Shown here: one piece after another, positions 7,860 through 17,016 of the stretch | How positions within the stretch are numbered: the first letter of the stretch is position 1 | Layout of the letters: each line of letters starts with the position of its first letter | Origin: Roseiarcus sp963833955 | GTDB taxonomy: Bacteria; Pseudomonadota; Alphaproteobacteria; Rhizobiales; Beijerinckiaceae | DNA length: 64,000 nucleotides | Assembly (NCBI GenBank): GCA_963833955.1 | Contig: CAWHZY010000010.1 | Span: 124,001-188,000, forward strand | Reading direction: 5' to 3' | Made by a program: the position numbers and the translations under genes | Notes under the pieces: model-generated | Seen by the model: only the letters and a program-made list of their open reading frames with translations | What the model was told of the DNA's origin: nothing | Databases searched by the model: none

Positions 7860-8052
7860 GGCTGGCGCCGTCGAGACGCAGCGCGCGCTTATAAGCGTCC
7901 GCGCCGCGCCTTGTCCAGCTTGGGCGCCGGGGCAGGTTTACAAGGCGTCCAAAGCCGGGCGGCCTGGACCTTAGCGCGCCGTCCTGCCATCAATATGCCG
8001 CACTCCAAACCGCAATGCTTGGTGCGGTGATTTTTGATAAAAGACAGACATC

Positions 8053-8676
8053 ATGCGCTTCGTTATTGCTGTTCTTCCCGCCGTGTTGGTCTGTGCAGCC
8101 GCGGTTTTCCTGGAGGCCGCGCCCGCCGCCGCCGCGGATCTTCCGACCGCGCCGTCGAGTTATCCGGCGCTCGGTCCCGGCGGAGCCGACGCCGCGCCCG
8201 ATTATTGGGCAGGCCTCTCGGTAGGCGCGGGGATCTCGGTCTGGGGGGGCAAAGGCGTCAAGGGTGGGGTCGGGGGCGAAACCGACCTCAATTATGAACA
8301 TGTCTTCGATAATGGGATCATGCTGGGGGTGCAGGGCTCGACCGGTTACATGCCGTATTTGCAAGCGGGCCCCGGATATTCGCAGTTCACGGGTGGCGCT
8401 TTCGCCGGCGGCTCGGCGATCGTCGGGTATAATTTCGGCCAGTTAACCCCGTACGTGATCACCGGGGTCGATTTCGTCCGCTCGACGCGGTTCAGCAGCG
8501 GCGCTTTCAACGCAAGCAACTCTATCAACACCGTATTCTCCGGACCGGGCGCGGTGCAGGCGGTCGGCACGTTCGGCGTCGGCGTCAACTATCGCATCAC
8601 CTCGAACTTCAGCATGGGGCTCGAAGCGATCGTGCACACCAACCCCAGCAGCGGCCTATTTGCGCCGTGGCCTTAG
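8053..8676 (+). CDS. Outer-membrane beta-barrel protein
   Basis: 207 residues with a signal peptide ending near AAPAAAADLP. The mature part is glycine- and aromatic-rich with alternating hydrophobic strands (YWAGLSVGAGISVWGG, GSAIVGYNFGQLTPYVITG, FGVGVNYRITSNFSMGLEAI), typical of eight-stranded OmpW/OmpA-like barrels common in Rhizobiales. The frame ends at TAG 8674, overlapping only the upstream extension, not the likely start, of the next gene. Role is probably envelope structure or small-molecule passage; the specific function is unknown. Confidence 0.65.
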   Translation: MRFVIAVLPAVLVCAAAVFLEAAPAAAADLPTAPSSYPALGPGGADAAPDYWAGLSVGAGISVWGGKGVKGGVGGETDLNYEHVFDNGIMLGVQGSTGYMPYLQAGPGYSQFTGGAFAGGSAIVGYNFGQLTPYVITGVDFVRSTRFSSGAFNASNSINTVFSGPGAVQAVGTFGVGVNYRITSNFSMGLEAIVHTNPSSGLFAPWP

Positions 8677-8741
8677 CTAGCCGGCCTGTCGCCTCGAGCC
8701 CCAGCGCAGCGCTACACCCACCTCCGATCGCCAAAGCCCGA

Positions 8742-10325
8742 ATGACCCCCATGCATGACCTGTCCCGCCGGGCGCTGCTTGTCAGCATCGTGGCCGCCTC
8801 CGGCGCGCGCTTGGCCGCCCCCGCGGCCGCCCAGACCGACGCTTCGCCGCCCGCGGCTCCGGCGCCCCCGACGTTCGGCTACCAGGACGTTGTGAAGCGG
8901 GCGCGGGATCTCGCCGCTGCTCCCTTCGACAACACGATACCGCCGCTGCCCGACGGTCTTGCGAGTCTCGATTTCGACGGCTGGCGGGATATTCGCTTCA
9001 AATCCGCCAAGCCGCTTCTCGGCCAGGATGGGGCTAATTTCCGGCTGGAGCTGTTCCATCTCGGGCATTTGTACAAGCGTCCGGTCGTCGTCAACCTGCT
9101 GCGAGACGGCATCCCGGCGCCGATCCCCTATGCCGCGAATCTCTTCGACTATGGCCGCGCCAAGCTCGGCGTCTTCCCGATCAATCTCGGTTTTGCCGGC
9201 TTTCGTCTGCGTTTTCCGATCAATGCGCCCCATGTCTGGGACGAAGTGATCGCGTTTCTCGGAACGAGTTACTTCCGCTTCCTCGGCCGCGGCCAGCGTT
9301 ATGGCCTGTCGGCGCGGGGCCTTGCGATCGGCGCCGCCCCGCGCCTCGACGAGGAGTTCCCTTTTTTTCGCGAATTCTGGATCGAAACGCCGGATGCGAC
9401 CGCTGAGCACGTCGTGATCTACGGGCTGCTTGATGGCGAATCGGCCACCGGCGCCTTCCGCTTCGATCTGAACCCTGGCCAAGAGACCTTCATCGACGCG
9501 AACGTCACTCTGTTCGCGCGCAAACCGACGCCGGCGCTTGGTCTCGCGCCGCTGTCGTCGATGTATTTCGTGGGCAAGGCCGACCGGCGGTTCGTCGAGG
9601 ACTTCCGCGGCGAATTGCACGATTCCGACGGTCTTCTCATGCACACCGGCGCAGGGGAATGGATCTGGCGGCCACTGAGCAACCCCGCAAAACCGGAGGT
9701 CTCCGTCTTCCTCGACGCCAATCCGCGCGGATTTGGGCTGCTGCAGCGCGACCGCAATTTCAGCGACTATGAAGATCTCGATCTCGCCTACGAACTCAGG
9801 CCGAGCTACTGGATCGAACCGCACGAAGGCTGGGGCGAGGGCAGGGTAGAGCTGGTCGAATTGCCGACCAGCGACGAGACCAATGACAACATTGTCGCCG
9901 CCTGGGCGCCCAAGCAGGGGCTCGACGTCGGCAAGCCCCTCGTCTTCGGCTATCGCATCACGTCCCTGACCATGGATCAAAGCCTGACGCCTGGCGGCCG
10001 CACGGTCGGAACGTTCCGCGTCGCCGCCCGCGCGTTGGGCTCCCCTGATCCGCCGCCGCCGCCGGGGACGACGCGCTTCCTCATCGATTTTTCCGGCGGG
10101 GACCTGTCTTATTACATGAGCGACCCCTCGCTCGTGGAGACGGTCGCGACCGCCTCGACTGGACGAATCGTGCGCACGTTCCTAACCCCCAACACCCATA
10201 TCCGGGGGTTTCGCGCAGGCGTTGACGTCGCGGTCGAGCCGGGTCAAAGCACCGACCTGCGCGTCTTCCTGCGCGCCGGCCCCAAGGCCTTGACCGAGAC
10301 CTGGACCTTTCCCTGGCGGGCGTGA
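8742..10325 (+). CDS. Periplasmic glucan biosynthesis protein, OpgG/MdoG family
   Basis: About 527 residues from ATG 8742 (ATG 8751 is also possible). The start has a twin-arginine-like leader (SRRALLVSIVAASGARLAAP). The core matches MdoG: FGYQDVVKRARDLAAAPFD, YRDIRFK-like WRDIRFK, FQLELFH-like FRLELFHLG, and later SSMYFVGKADRRFVEDFRGE, HDSDGLLMHTGAGEWIWRPL and RNFSDYEDLDLAYELRPSYW. This family acts in the periplasm on osmoregulated beta-glucans. A linked glucosyltransferase (opgH) is not present, so the glucan system is split or this paralogue (OpgD-like) works alone. Confidence 0.88.
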   Translation: MTPMHDLSRRALLVSIVAASGARLAAPAAAQTDASPPAAPAPPTFGYQDVVKRARDLAAAPFDNTIPPLPDGLASLDFDGWRDIRFKSAKPLLGQDGANFRLELFHLGHLYKRPVVVNLLRDGIPAPIPYAANLFDYGRAKLGVFPINLGFAGFRLRFPINAPHVWDEVIAFLGTSYFRFLGRGQRYGLSARGLAIGAAPRLDEEFPFFREFWIETPDATAEHVVIYGLLDGESATGAFRFDLNPGQETFIDANVTLFARKPTPALGLAPLSSMYFVGKADRRFVEDFRGELHDSDGLLMHTGAGEWIWRPLSNPAKPEVSVFLDANPRGFGLLQRDRNFSDYEDLDLAYELRPSYWIEPHEGWGEGRVELVELPTSDETNDNIVAAWAPKQGLDVGKPLVFGYRITSLTMDQSLTPGGRTVGTFRVAARALGSPDPPPPPGTTRFLIDFSGGDLSYYMSDPSLVETVATASTGRIVRTFLTPNTHIRGFRAGVDVAVEPGQSTDLRVFLRAGPKALTETWTFPWRA

Positions 10326-10623
10326 TGGGCGGGGCGCGGATTTGCGCACGACTGGGTCATTTCAAAGGCTTAAGATGTCCTTCGCGCAATTCCTCGACGT
10401 TCCCGCGCCGCTTGATCGAGATCTCGGCGTCGACCGCCGACGGCCTCGAGTTTCCTTCTGAGCGCTCTGGCGGGGGCCGCGCTATCGCAATCCCGGCGCA
10501 TGGGCGCCTCCCCGACGTTTCGGATTCGTTATGTGCGCCGCGGTCCGGCGCTCGCCGCGGGGGGAAGGGGTCGAAGCCGCTTCGCGGCGGTCCAATGATA
10601 TGCGCGTCGGGATTGGTTATTCA

Positions 10624-10773
10624 ATGAATGTGCGGAAGCAGAACAAAAAACAGCCAGGTTACACGAACTTAACGAGATTGAAAACATTTGTTAATTTGCA
10701 AATTGAAATCGACAGCCTACGTTCATCTTCGCCGCCTATATTTGAGCTGAGAAACGAAGGAATCCTCTCCTAA
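10624..10773 (+). CDS. Possible small ORF in an AT-rich islet
   Basis: 49 codons from ATG 10624 (MNVRKQNKKQPGYTNLTRLK) to TAA 10771. Codon use is AT-rich and unlike the flanking genes but like the next gene. No domain, signal or membrane segment is seen. It may be a leader or remnant acquired with the next gene. Confidence 0.25.
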   Translation: MNVRKQNKKQPGYTNLTRLKTFVNLQIEIDSLRSSSPPIFELRNEGILS

Positions 10774-10804
10774 AGTATAACCGCTTCGGTGGTGGGGAAT
10801 TGAT

Positions 10805-11176
10805 ATGCGCGATTGGTTTGTTGGTCAAAAAATCGTTTGCGTCAACGCGCAACCGATTGATGGTGTCAGAAACCGTTTTGTTGATGAATATCTAAGAGAA
10901 GGAAAAATTTACAGAATAAGAAAGATCGTTGGCTTTAATTTCAAATTCCCTCAGAAAAGCGAGGAGAGACTTGCCTTTAGACTGGAAGGTGTTGTTCCCT
11001 ATTTAATTAACGGCATAGAATACGCCTTTTTCCATGGCCGGTTCAAGCCGCTCGAAGATCAGGGTGAAGATCAGGAGATCGATATTTCGATATTCTTGAA
11101 TGGCCTGCGTCAAGTGAATGAAGGTTCGTTTGTTCTCAGGAACGAAGATATTCGGGAATTTGAGCCGGCCACTTAG
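10805..11176 (+). CDS. Unknown 123-residue protein in an AT-rich islet
   Basis: ATG 10805 follows a GGTGGGG-type RBS. The protein (MRDWFVGQKIVCVNAQPIDG at the start) alternates strands and turns such as EGKIYRIRKIVGFNFKF and GIEYAFFHGRFKPLED, suggesting a small beta-barrel of SH3-like kind, then an acidic tail. It resembles short accessory proteins found beside phage or mobile DNA, but I cannot name a family. Its composition is clearly lower in GC than mdoG before it and rpsA after it, a sign of transfer. Confidence 0.55.
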   Translation: MRDWFVGQKIVCVNAQPIDGVRNRFVDEYLREGKIYRIRKIVGFNFKFPQKSEERLAFRLEGVVPYLINGIEYAFFHGRFKPLEDQGEDQEIDISIFLNGLRQVNEGSFVLRNEDIREFEPAT

Positions 11177-11598
11177 CGCGAGTAGCGGCCAAGATCGGAC
11201 GGCTTCGAGATGACGCCGCTTCTCCTTGCGCAATCCCCGCGCGACGGGAGAACGGCGCTCCTTGCGCAATCCCCGCGCCACGGGAGAGCGGCGCGGCTTC
11301 CCTCGCGACCATGGCCCTCGCCAAGCCCTTTCATTCCGACTGTTTGATCCAAGCGTTTTCGCCATTGAAACAGGCTGACTTTCCTGCTAGCGGCTGGCGC
11401 TCGCCGAATGGGCCCCCCATATGGCGATCAAACCCCGGGTTTCCGCCGCCGGCCAAATGCGCCGGCTCAGCCGCCAAAAGCGGTGATAAGGGTCGCGCGC
11501 CGGTTACGCGCGCACCTTTCCGGTCGGCGGAGGCCTGAACGTCAACGCGAACCCAAAGCCGGCGTTGCCCGAACAAAAGGGCGCAATTAGGAGAACCG
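11177..11598 (+). other. Intergenic region upstream of rpsA
   Basis: 422 bases with no convincing gene. It contains a 36-bp tandem duplication (separate entry) and then GC-rich sequence leading to rpsA. In many proteobacteria cmk sits before rpsA; here that neighbour is absent and an AT-rich islet occupies the place. The rpsA promoter should be in the last 200 bases, but I cannot mark it confidently. Confidence 0.5.
11222..11293. repeat. Two tandem copies of a 36-bp unit
   Basis: The unit begins CTCCTTGCGCAATCCCCGCG and ends with CGGCG. The copies at 11222-11257 and 11258-11293 differ at only two positions (GACGGG/CACGGG and AGAA/AGAG). It sits between the AT-rich islet and rpsA. No protein is encoded convincingly; a recent duplication of a regulatory or spacer segment is likely. 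Confidence 0.85.
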
Positions 11599-13332
11599 AT
11601 GGCTTCCATACAATCCCTGGCGCCGACGCGCGAGGATTTCACCGCACTATTGAACGAGACCTATGGCGACGACGAGGCCTTCGAAGGCACGGTCGTCAAG
11701 GGCAAGGTCGTCGCGATCGAAAAGGACATGGCCGTTATCGACGTCGGCCTCAAGACTGAAGGGCGCGTGGCGCTCAAGGAATTCACAAATCATGGACGCG
11801 ATCCGGCGCCTGGGCTTGGCGACGAAGTCGAAGTCTATCTCGAGCGGATCGAGAACGCGCTCGGCGAAGCGGTCATCTCGCGCGACAAGGCGAGGCGCGA
11901 GGAGAGCTGGGTCAAGCTCGAGCAGGCGTTCGAGAAGAATGAGAAGGTCGAAGGGGTGATCTTCAACCAGGTCAAGGGCGGCTTCACCGTCGACCTCGAC
12001 GGGGCGGTCGCCTTCCTGCCGCGCAGCCAGGTCGACATTCGCCCGGTACGCGACGTTGGTCCGCTGATGAACGTGCCGCAGCCGTTCCAGATTCTCAAGA
12101 TGGACCGGCGGCGCGGCAATATCGTCGTTTCCCGCCGCACCGTGCTCGAGGAGAGCCGCGCCGAGCAGCGCCACGAGATCGTCGCCAATCTCGCCGAGGG
12201 CCAGGTCATCGACGGCACGGTGAAGAACCTCACCGACTACGGCGCGTTCGTGGATCTCGGCGGCATCGACGGGCTCCTGCATGTGACCGACATCGCCTGG
12301 CGGCGCGTCAATCACCCGAGCGAGGTCTTGACCATCGGCCAGCAGGTCAAGGTGCGCATCATCAAGATCAACCATGAGACCCACCGCATCTCGCTCGGCA
12401 TGAAGCAGTTGCAGGAGGATCCGTGGTCGAACATTGAGACGCGCTACGCCGTCGGCCAGAAGCTCAAGGGCCGCGTCACCAACATCGCCGACTACGGCGC
12501 CTTCGTCGAGCTCGAGCCCGGGATCGAGGGCCTCATCCACGTCTCCGAAATGTCGTGGACCAAGAAGAACGTCCACCCCGGCAAGATCGTCTCGACCAGC
12601 CAGGAGGTCGAGGTCCAGGTGCTCGAGGTCGACGCCTCCAAGCGCCGCATCTCGCTTGGCCTCAAGCAGACGCTGCAGAACCCATGGGAGGCTTTCGCGG
12701 AGAGGCATCCGATCGGCTCGGTCGTCGAGGGCGAGGTCAAGAACAAGACCGAGTTCGGGTTGTTCGTCGGCCTCGACGCGGATGTCGATGGCATGGTCCA
12801 TCTCTCCGATCTCGACTGGAACAGGCCTGGCGAGCAGGCGATCGAGGACTACAAGAAAGGCGACAAGGTTACAGCCAAGGTGCTTGACGTCGATGTCGAG
12901 AAGGAGCGCATCGCTATCGGGATCAAGCAAATGGCCACTGACCCGTTCGCAGCCAACAAGGCTGGCGAGGAGGGCGAGGGCGAAGTCCGCAAGGGTTCGG
13001 TCGTGACCTGCGAGGTCATCGAGGTCAAGGACGGCGGCCTCGAGGTGAAGATTGCGGGCACGGATCTGACCGCCTTCATCAAACGCAGCGAACTGGCTCG
13101 CGACCGCGGCGATCAGCGTCCCGAGCGCTTCTCGGTCGGCGAGAAGGTCGACGCGCGCATCACCCAGTTCGACCGTCGGGCGCGCAAGGTCGCAGTCTCC
13201 ATCAAGGCGCTCGAAGTCGCTGAGGAGAAGGAGGCGATTGCGCAATACGGCTCGGCCGACTCGGGCGCTTCGCTCGGCGATATTCTCGGCGCGGCGCTGA
13301 AGGCTCGCGACAGGGGCGAGAAGGCCAAGTAG
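11599..13332 (+). CDS. rpsA: 30S ribosomal protein S1
   Basis: 577 residues with six S1 RNA-binding repeats, as in most alphaproteobacterial S1. Repeat starts include EGTVVKGKVVAIEKDMAVID, EGVIFNQVKGGFTVDLDGAV, DGTVKNLTDYGAFVDLGGID, KGRVTNIADYGAFVELEPGI and EGEVKNKTEFGLFVGLDADV. S1 brings mRNA to the small ribosomal subunit. AGGAG eight bases before ATG 11599 supports the start. It is transcribed alone: an intrinsic terminator follows. The charged C-terminus (LGDILGAALKARDRGEKAK) is typical. Confidence 0.97.
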   Translation: MASIQSLAPTREDFTALLNETYGDDEAFEGTVVKGKVVAIEKDMAVIDVGLKTEGRVALKEFTNHGRDPAPGLGDEVEVYLERIENALGEAVISRDKARREESWVKLEQAFEKNEKVEGVIFNQVKGGFTVDLDGAVAFLPRSQVDIRPVRDVGPLMNVPQPFQILKMDRRRGNIVVSRRTVLEESRAEQRHEIVANLAEGQVIDGTVKNLTDYGAFVDLGGIDGLLHVTDIAWRRVNHPSEVLTIGQQVKVRIIKINHETHRISLGMKQLQEDPWSNIETRYAVGQKLKGRVTNIADYGAFVELEPGIEGLIHVSEMSWTKKNVHPGKIVSTSQEVEVQVLEVDASKRRISLGLKQTLQNPWEAFAERHPIGSVVEGEVKNKTEFGLFVGLDADVDGMVHLSDLDWNRPGEQAIEDYKKGDKVTAKVLDVDVEKERIAIGIKQMATDPFAANKAGEEGEGEVRKGSVVTCEVIEVKDGGLEVKIAGTDLTAFIKRSELARDRGDQRPERFSVGEKVDARITQFDRRARKVAVSIKALEVAEEKEAIAQYGSADSGASLGDILGAALKARDRGEKAK

Positions 13333-13355
13333 CCGCCCGCCAAGAGCTTAAACCG

Positions 13356-13395
13356 AAAGCCCGCGCGGGAGGAGCCTTCCCGGGCGGGCTTTTTG
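13356..13395 (+). terminator. Intrinsic terminator of rpsA
   Basis: A long stem (AAAGCCCGCGCGGGA paired with TCCCGGGCGGGCTTT, one mismatch) runs straight into TTTTT. It lies 24 bases after the rpsA stop. Confidence 0.88.
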
Positions 13396-13398
13396 TTG

Positions 13399-13480
13399 GC
13401 CATGAGGGCGTCGGGAGACGGGCGTCTTTCGACGCCCTGTGGCTCCTCTCGATGACGATTCCATCCGGACACGGCGCGCC
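13399..13480. repeat. Dispersed palindromic repeat, right-half copy
   Basis: The segment matches 42955-43036 over about 80 bases: GCCATGAG, hairpins built on GACGGGCGTC and CGACGCCC, then GGCTCCTC, ATGACG and TTCCATCCG. It is one of four related copies in the window. It lies between the rpsA terminator and the 3' end of the AhpD-like gene. Confidence 0.8.
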
Positions 13481-13539
13481 CCAGAATCCGGCGCTTCTCC
13501 CGCCGCCGTCGTCCCCGGAAAGCCCGCCGTGTCAGGTGT

Positions 13540-13950
13540 TCAGCTTTCGGTGAGGAAAGCCGAGTCGACGGGCAGCTGCAGGCCTGTCACCAGCGCGTTT
13601 GTCTGCGAGGCCATGCCCACCACTGCCAGAAAATCGGAATATTGCGCGTCGGTCATGCCCTTCGCCCGCGCCGCGGCAGTATGCGAATGGATGCAATAGG
13701 AGCAGCCGTTCGTTATCGACACGGCGATATAGATGAGCTCGCGCGTGAGCGGATCGAGCGGGCCGGGCGCGCCCATCACCGCCTTCAGCGTGTTCCAGGT
13801 GCGCTCGAGAACCTCGGGCTGGTTGGCCAGGCCGCGCCAGAAATTGTTGACGAAATCCGACTTCCGGATCGCCCGGATGTCATCGAAGACCGCCTTGACC
13901 TTCGGCTGCGCTTCCGCCTCCGCATCGGTCCAGAGCTTGACTGTGGCCAT
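13540..13950 (-). CDS. Carboxymuconolactone decarboxylase / AhpD-like family protein
   Basis: 136 residues from ATG 13950, with GGAGGCAGG upstream. The all-helical AhpD-like core carries the redox motif NGCSYCIHSHTAAARAKGM (Cys-x2-Cys followed by His), which in AhpD supports peroxidase activity. DPLTRELIYIAVSITNGCSY is the standard lead-in. Likely a small cytoplasmic thiol peroxidase; substrate not predictable. It is divergent from the ABC sugar operon with a 264-base gap that holds no gene. Confidence 0.85.
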   Translation of the reverse strand: MATVKLWTDAEAEAQPKVKAVFDDIRAIRKSDFVNNFWRGLANQPEVLERTWNTLKAVMGAPGPLDPLTRELIYIAVSITNGCSYCIHSHTAAARAKGMTDAQYSDFLAVVGMASQTNALVTGLQLPVDSAFLTES

Positions 13951-14214
13951 TCCTGCCTCCCGGTGAACATGCGAGCGGCGGCGCCGCTTGAGATCGCGGC
14001 GCAGCGTGTAGCATGGCGACGGCGCTCCAGAAGCGGCGGTCACGGGCTTGTGCGCCGGAGGCGGTCCGTTATACTGGCATGTCAGCGCAAGCAGAGCGCC
14101 GTTAAGGCGTAGCGCGACGCGGCAGGCGCCGCCGGCGGCGTCGCGACAAAGAGGTCTGCGCTGACCGCGGCCGGCCTGGAAAAGGCCGGTCGACACTTAA
14201 ACGGGAGGATAGAC

Positions 14215-15357
14215 ATGAATTATTTTCGCCATCTCGCCGTCGCCGTTGCCGGCGGGGCGATGTTGACCGCCGCGTGCGCTTTGTCGGCGCCCGCCTTCGC
14301 CGCCGGACCCGAGGTCGTGGCCGGTCCATCGGCTGAACCGCAATGCTTCACGCCGTGGTCGGACAAGACAAAGTACTTCAAGTTTCCCGCCAAGAAGGGC
14401 CCCTATCGCATCGCCCTCGCCAACGGGTTCATCGCCAATACTTGGCGCATCCAGATGATCCAGACCGCCAAGGCCTACGCCGCGCAGCCGGACATCGCCG
14501 CCAAGCTCAAGGAGTTCAAGGTCGTCTCGACCGGCGAGGACGTCGCCGCGCAGATCGCCGCGATCAACAATTTCATCGATTCCGGCTACGATGCAATCGT
14601 CACCGACGCCCAGAACCCCGAGGCGTTCAAGCCGGTGATCAAGCGCGCAAAGGCGGCCGGCGTCGTGCTCATCGCCTTCGACAACATTCTCGACACCGAT
14701 GAGGCGATCAACGTCAACGTCGACCAGAAGGGTCTCGGCGTTTACTGGGCGAAGTGGCTCGCCAGCCACCTTCCCAACGGCGGCAAGATCCTCGAAGTGC
14801 GCGGCGTATCCGGCACATCGGTCGATAAGGACCGTCACGACGGCATCCACGAGACCCTCGACGCGACCGGCAAGAAATGGGACGTCGTCGAGGTCTACGG
14901 CAAGTGGGACGATCCGACCGCGCAGAAAGTGACCGCCGATGCGATCGCGGTGCAGAAGCACTTCGACGGCTACACGGCTCAGGGCGGCGACACCGGCGTC
15001 GTTCAGGCGATCATCGACGCCAAGCAGCCCTTCGGCCCGTTCGGCGGCGAGACGGAGAACGGTTTCCGCAAGTTCTGCGCGAAATACTCCAGCCAGGGAC
15101 TCAAGTGCGCGTCCGGCGGCACCGGGCCTGCGCAGGTCGCGGTCGCGATCAAGGTCGCGCTGGCCGCCCTTGACGGTCAGGTCGTGCCGCAATCCATCAA
15201 GCTGCCTCTGGCGCTCGCCGAAGATCCCAACTTCAAGGACGGCGTGAATTACTACGCCAACCAGTCCGACAATTTCTTCGTCGGCAATTCCTTCCCGACC
15301 TGCGGGATCAATTTCACTGCGCAGGAAATCATGGGGCAGTCGAAGGAGAACAAGTAA
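14215..15357 (+). CDS. Sugar ABC transporter, periplasmic substrate-binding protein
   Basis: 380 residues with a signal peptide ending LSAPAFA. The domain is the periplasmic binding protein type found with ribose-type (CUT2) importers: YRIALANGFIANTWRIQMIQ at the start, then GYDAIVTDAQNPEAFKPVI, GVVLIAFDN, and a ligand-cleft stretch GGKILEVRGVSGTSVDKDRH. Two cysteines near the start (PQCF) and end (FPTCGI) may pair. First gene of a four-gene importer operon. Substrate probably a pentose or related sugar; unproven. Confidence 0.9.
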   Translation: MNYFRHLAVAVAGGAMLTAACALSAPAFAAGPEVVAGPSAEPQCFTPWSDKTKYFKFPAKKGPYRIALANGFIANTWRIQMIQTAKAYAAQPDIAAKLKEFKVVSTGEDVAAQIAAINNFIDSGYDAIVTDAQNPEAFKPVIKRAKAAGVVLIAFDNILDTDEAINVNVDQKGLGVYWAKWLASHLPNGGKILEVRGVSGTSVDKDRHDGIHETLDATGKKWDVVEVYGKWDDPTAQKVTADAIAVQKHFDGYTAQGGDTGVVQAIIDAKQPFGPFGGETENGFRKFCAKYSSQGLKCASGGTGPAQVAVAIKVALAALDGQVVPQSIKLPLALAEDPNFKDGVNYYANQSDNFFVGNSFPTCGINFTAQEIMGQSKENK

Positions 15358-15459
15358 CCGACGACCGCCGCGAGCGCCGGGAAGCGATCCCCGGCGTCCG
15401 CGGCGAGGCCGGCGCGTCGCGGGCCCGTGGCGCGATCTTGAGGGGCGAGGACTAGCGGC

Positions 15460-17016
15460 GTGAACCGAGCAGAATCGACGGCCTCGCCGATCCTGCGCAT
15501 GGAGGGCGTGTCCAAGCGTTACGGAGGCGTGCGCGCGCTCGCCGACGCGAATCTCACCGTATTTTCAGGCCGCATCCACGCCATTCTCGGCGAGAACGGC
15601 GCGGGCAAGTCGACGCTGATCAAGATCTTGTCCGGCGTTGTAGCGCCGGACGCGGGCCGCATCGTGCTGGACGGCGCGGAGGTCGCCTTCGATTCGCCCG
15701 CGGCCGCCAATCGCGCCGGCATCGTCTGCATCTTCCAGGAGCTCTCGCTCGTTCCCGACCTTTCGGTCGCCGACAATATCGCCATCTCCAACCCGCCGCG
15801 CCGGTTCGGGATGATCGACCGGCGGGCGCAGCGGCGCCTCGCCGAGGAGGCGCTCGAACGCGCCGGAGCGACCGACATCCATCCGATGGCGCTGGTCAAG
15901 GATCTGCCTTTATCGCGCCGGCAGATCGTCGAGATCGCCAAGGCGCTCGCCCGCAAGCCACACGTTCTCATTCTAGACGAGGCGACGTCGGCGCTGACCG
16001 CGGCCGATGTCGCCAAGGTGTTCGTCGTCCTCAAGCGCTTGCGTCAGGAAGGACTGGCGCTCCTCTACATTTCCCATCGCATGCACGAGATCGCCGAGCT
16101 TGCCGACGAGAGCACGGTGTTCAGGAACGGCTCCAATGTCGCGACCTATGCGGCCGGGACGAAGACCGACAACGAGGTCGTCGAAATGATGATCGGGCGC
16201 GAGTACAGCCACATCTTTCCGCCGAAGCCTGCGGCGCGCCCGAAGATCGCGACGCCGCTGTTTGAAGTGAAGAACCTGAACTGGGCGGACCGGCTGCGCG
16301 AGATCTCGTTCACCGTCGACGCAGGCGAAATCGTTGGCCTTGGCGGCCTCGACGGGCAGGGACAGCGGGAATTGCTGCTGGCCTTGTTCGGCGTCCTGCG
16401 CGGCGTCTCCGGCGAGATCCGGGTGGCGGGCGCGCCCGCTTCGCCTTCGAGCCCGCACGCGGCGAAGGGCAAGCGCATCGGCATGGCGCTGATCCCCGAG
16501 GACCGCAAGACGGAAGGCCTGATGCTGCCGATGTCGGTGCGCGAGAATCTCTCGTTCGCTGCGCTTCACCGCGTGTCGAGAGGCGGTTTGATCGACCGCG
16601 CGCGTGAGACCAAGCTTGTCGGCGAGCTCATGGATCTGCTCGAGATCCATGCGGCGGGGACCGACATCTCGGCCGGATCGCTCTCGGGCGGCAACCAGCA
16701 GAAGGTGGTTATCGCCAAGTGGCTGATGGCCGAGCCGCGCATCATCCTGCTCAACGATCCGACGCGGGGCATTGACGTCGGCACCAAGCAGGAAATCTAT
16801 GCGCTGTTGCGCCGGCTCGCGGACCAAGGCGCTGCAATCGTCTTCTACACCACCGACTACGACGAATTGATCGGCTGCTGTGACCGCGCTCTTGTTCTCT
16901 ACGACGGCGCGATCAGGCGCGAACTCGCCGGCGCGGAGATCACCGAGCACGCGCTGATCGCGAGCGCGCTCAACATTTCCTCCGAGGACGCAGCCGCCGG
17001 AGCGCTGGCGCAATGA
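15460..17016 (+). CDS. Sugar ABC transporter, duplicated ATP-binding protein (RbsA-like)
   Basis: 518 residues with two ABC domains. First: Walker A GENGAGKST, Walker B VLILDEATSAL, but a weak signature (DLPLSRRQIVEIAKAL). Second: degenerate Walker A (GGLDGQGQRELL), a full signature LSGGNQQKV and Walker B RIILLNDPTRGIDVG. This asymmetry, with one active site built from each half, is usual for RbsA/MglA. GTG start at 15460 gives MNRAESTASPILRMEGVSKR; an ATG at 15499 is a shorter alternative. Its stop overlaps the first permease. Confidence 0.93.
   Translation: MNRAESTASPILRMEGVSKRYGGVRALADANLTVFSGRIHAILGENGAGKSTLIKILSGVVAPDAGRIVLDGAEVAFDSPAAANRAGIVCIFQELSLVPDLSVADNIAISNPPRRFGMIDRRAQRRLAEEALERAGATDIHPMALVKDLPLSRRQIVEIAKALARKPHVLILDEATSALTAADVAKVFVVLKRLRQEGLALLYISHRMHEIAELADESTVFRNGSNVATYAAGTKTDNEVVEMMIGREYSHIFPPKPAARPKIATPLFEVKNLNWADRLREISFTVDAGEIVGLGGLDGQGQRELLLALFGVLRGVSGEIRVAGAPASPSSPHAAKGKRIGMALIPEDRKTEGLMLPMSVRENLSFAALHRVSRGGLIDRARETKLVGELMDLLEIHAAGTDISAGSLSGGNQQKVVIAKWLMAEPRIILLNDPTRGIDVGTKQEIYALLRRLADQGAAIVFYTTDYDELIGCCDRALVLYDGAIRRELAGAEITEHALIASALNISSEDAAAGALAQ

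Noticed and set aside
8667..8741. Upstream extension of the glucan protein gene
   Set aside because: It overlaps the end of the barrel gene and precedes a Tat-like leader, which must be at the N-terminus.
11647..13245. 532-codon antisense ORF opposite rpsA
   Set aside because: Leu/Asp-rich mirror of the S1 repeats; no RBS or domain.
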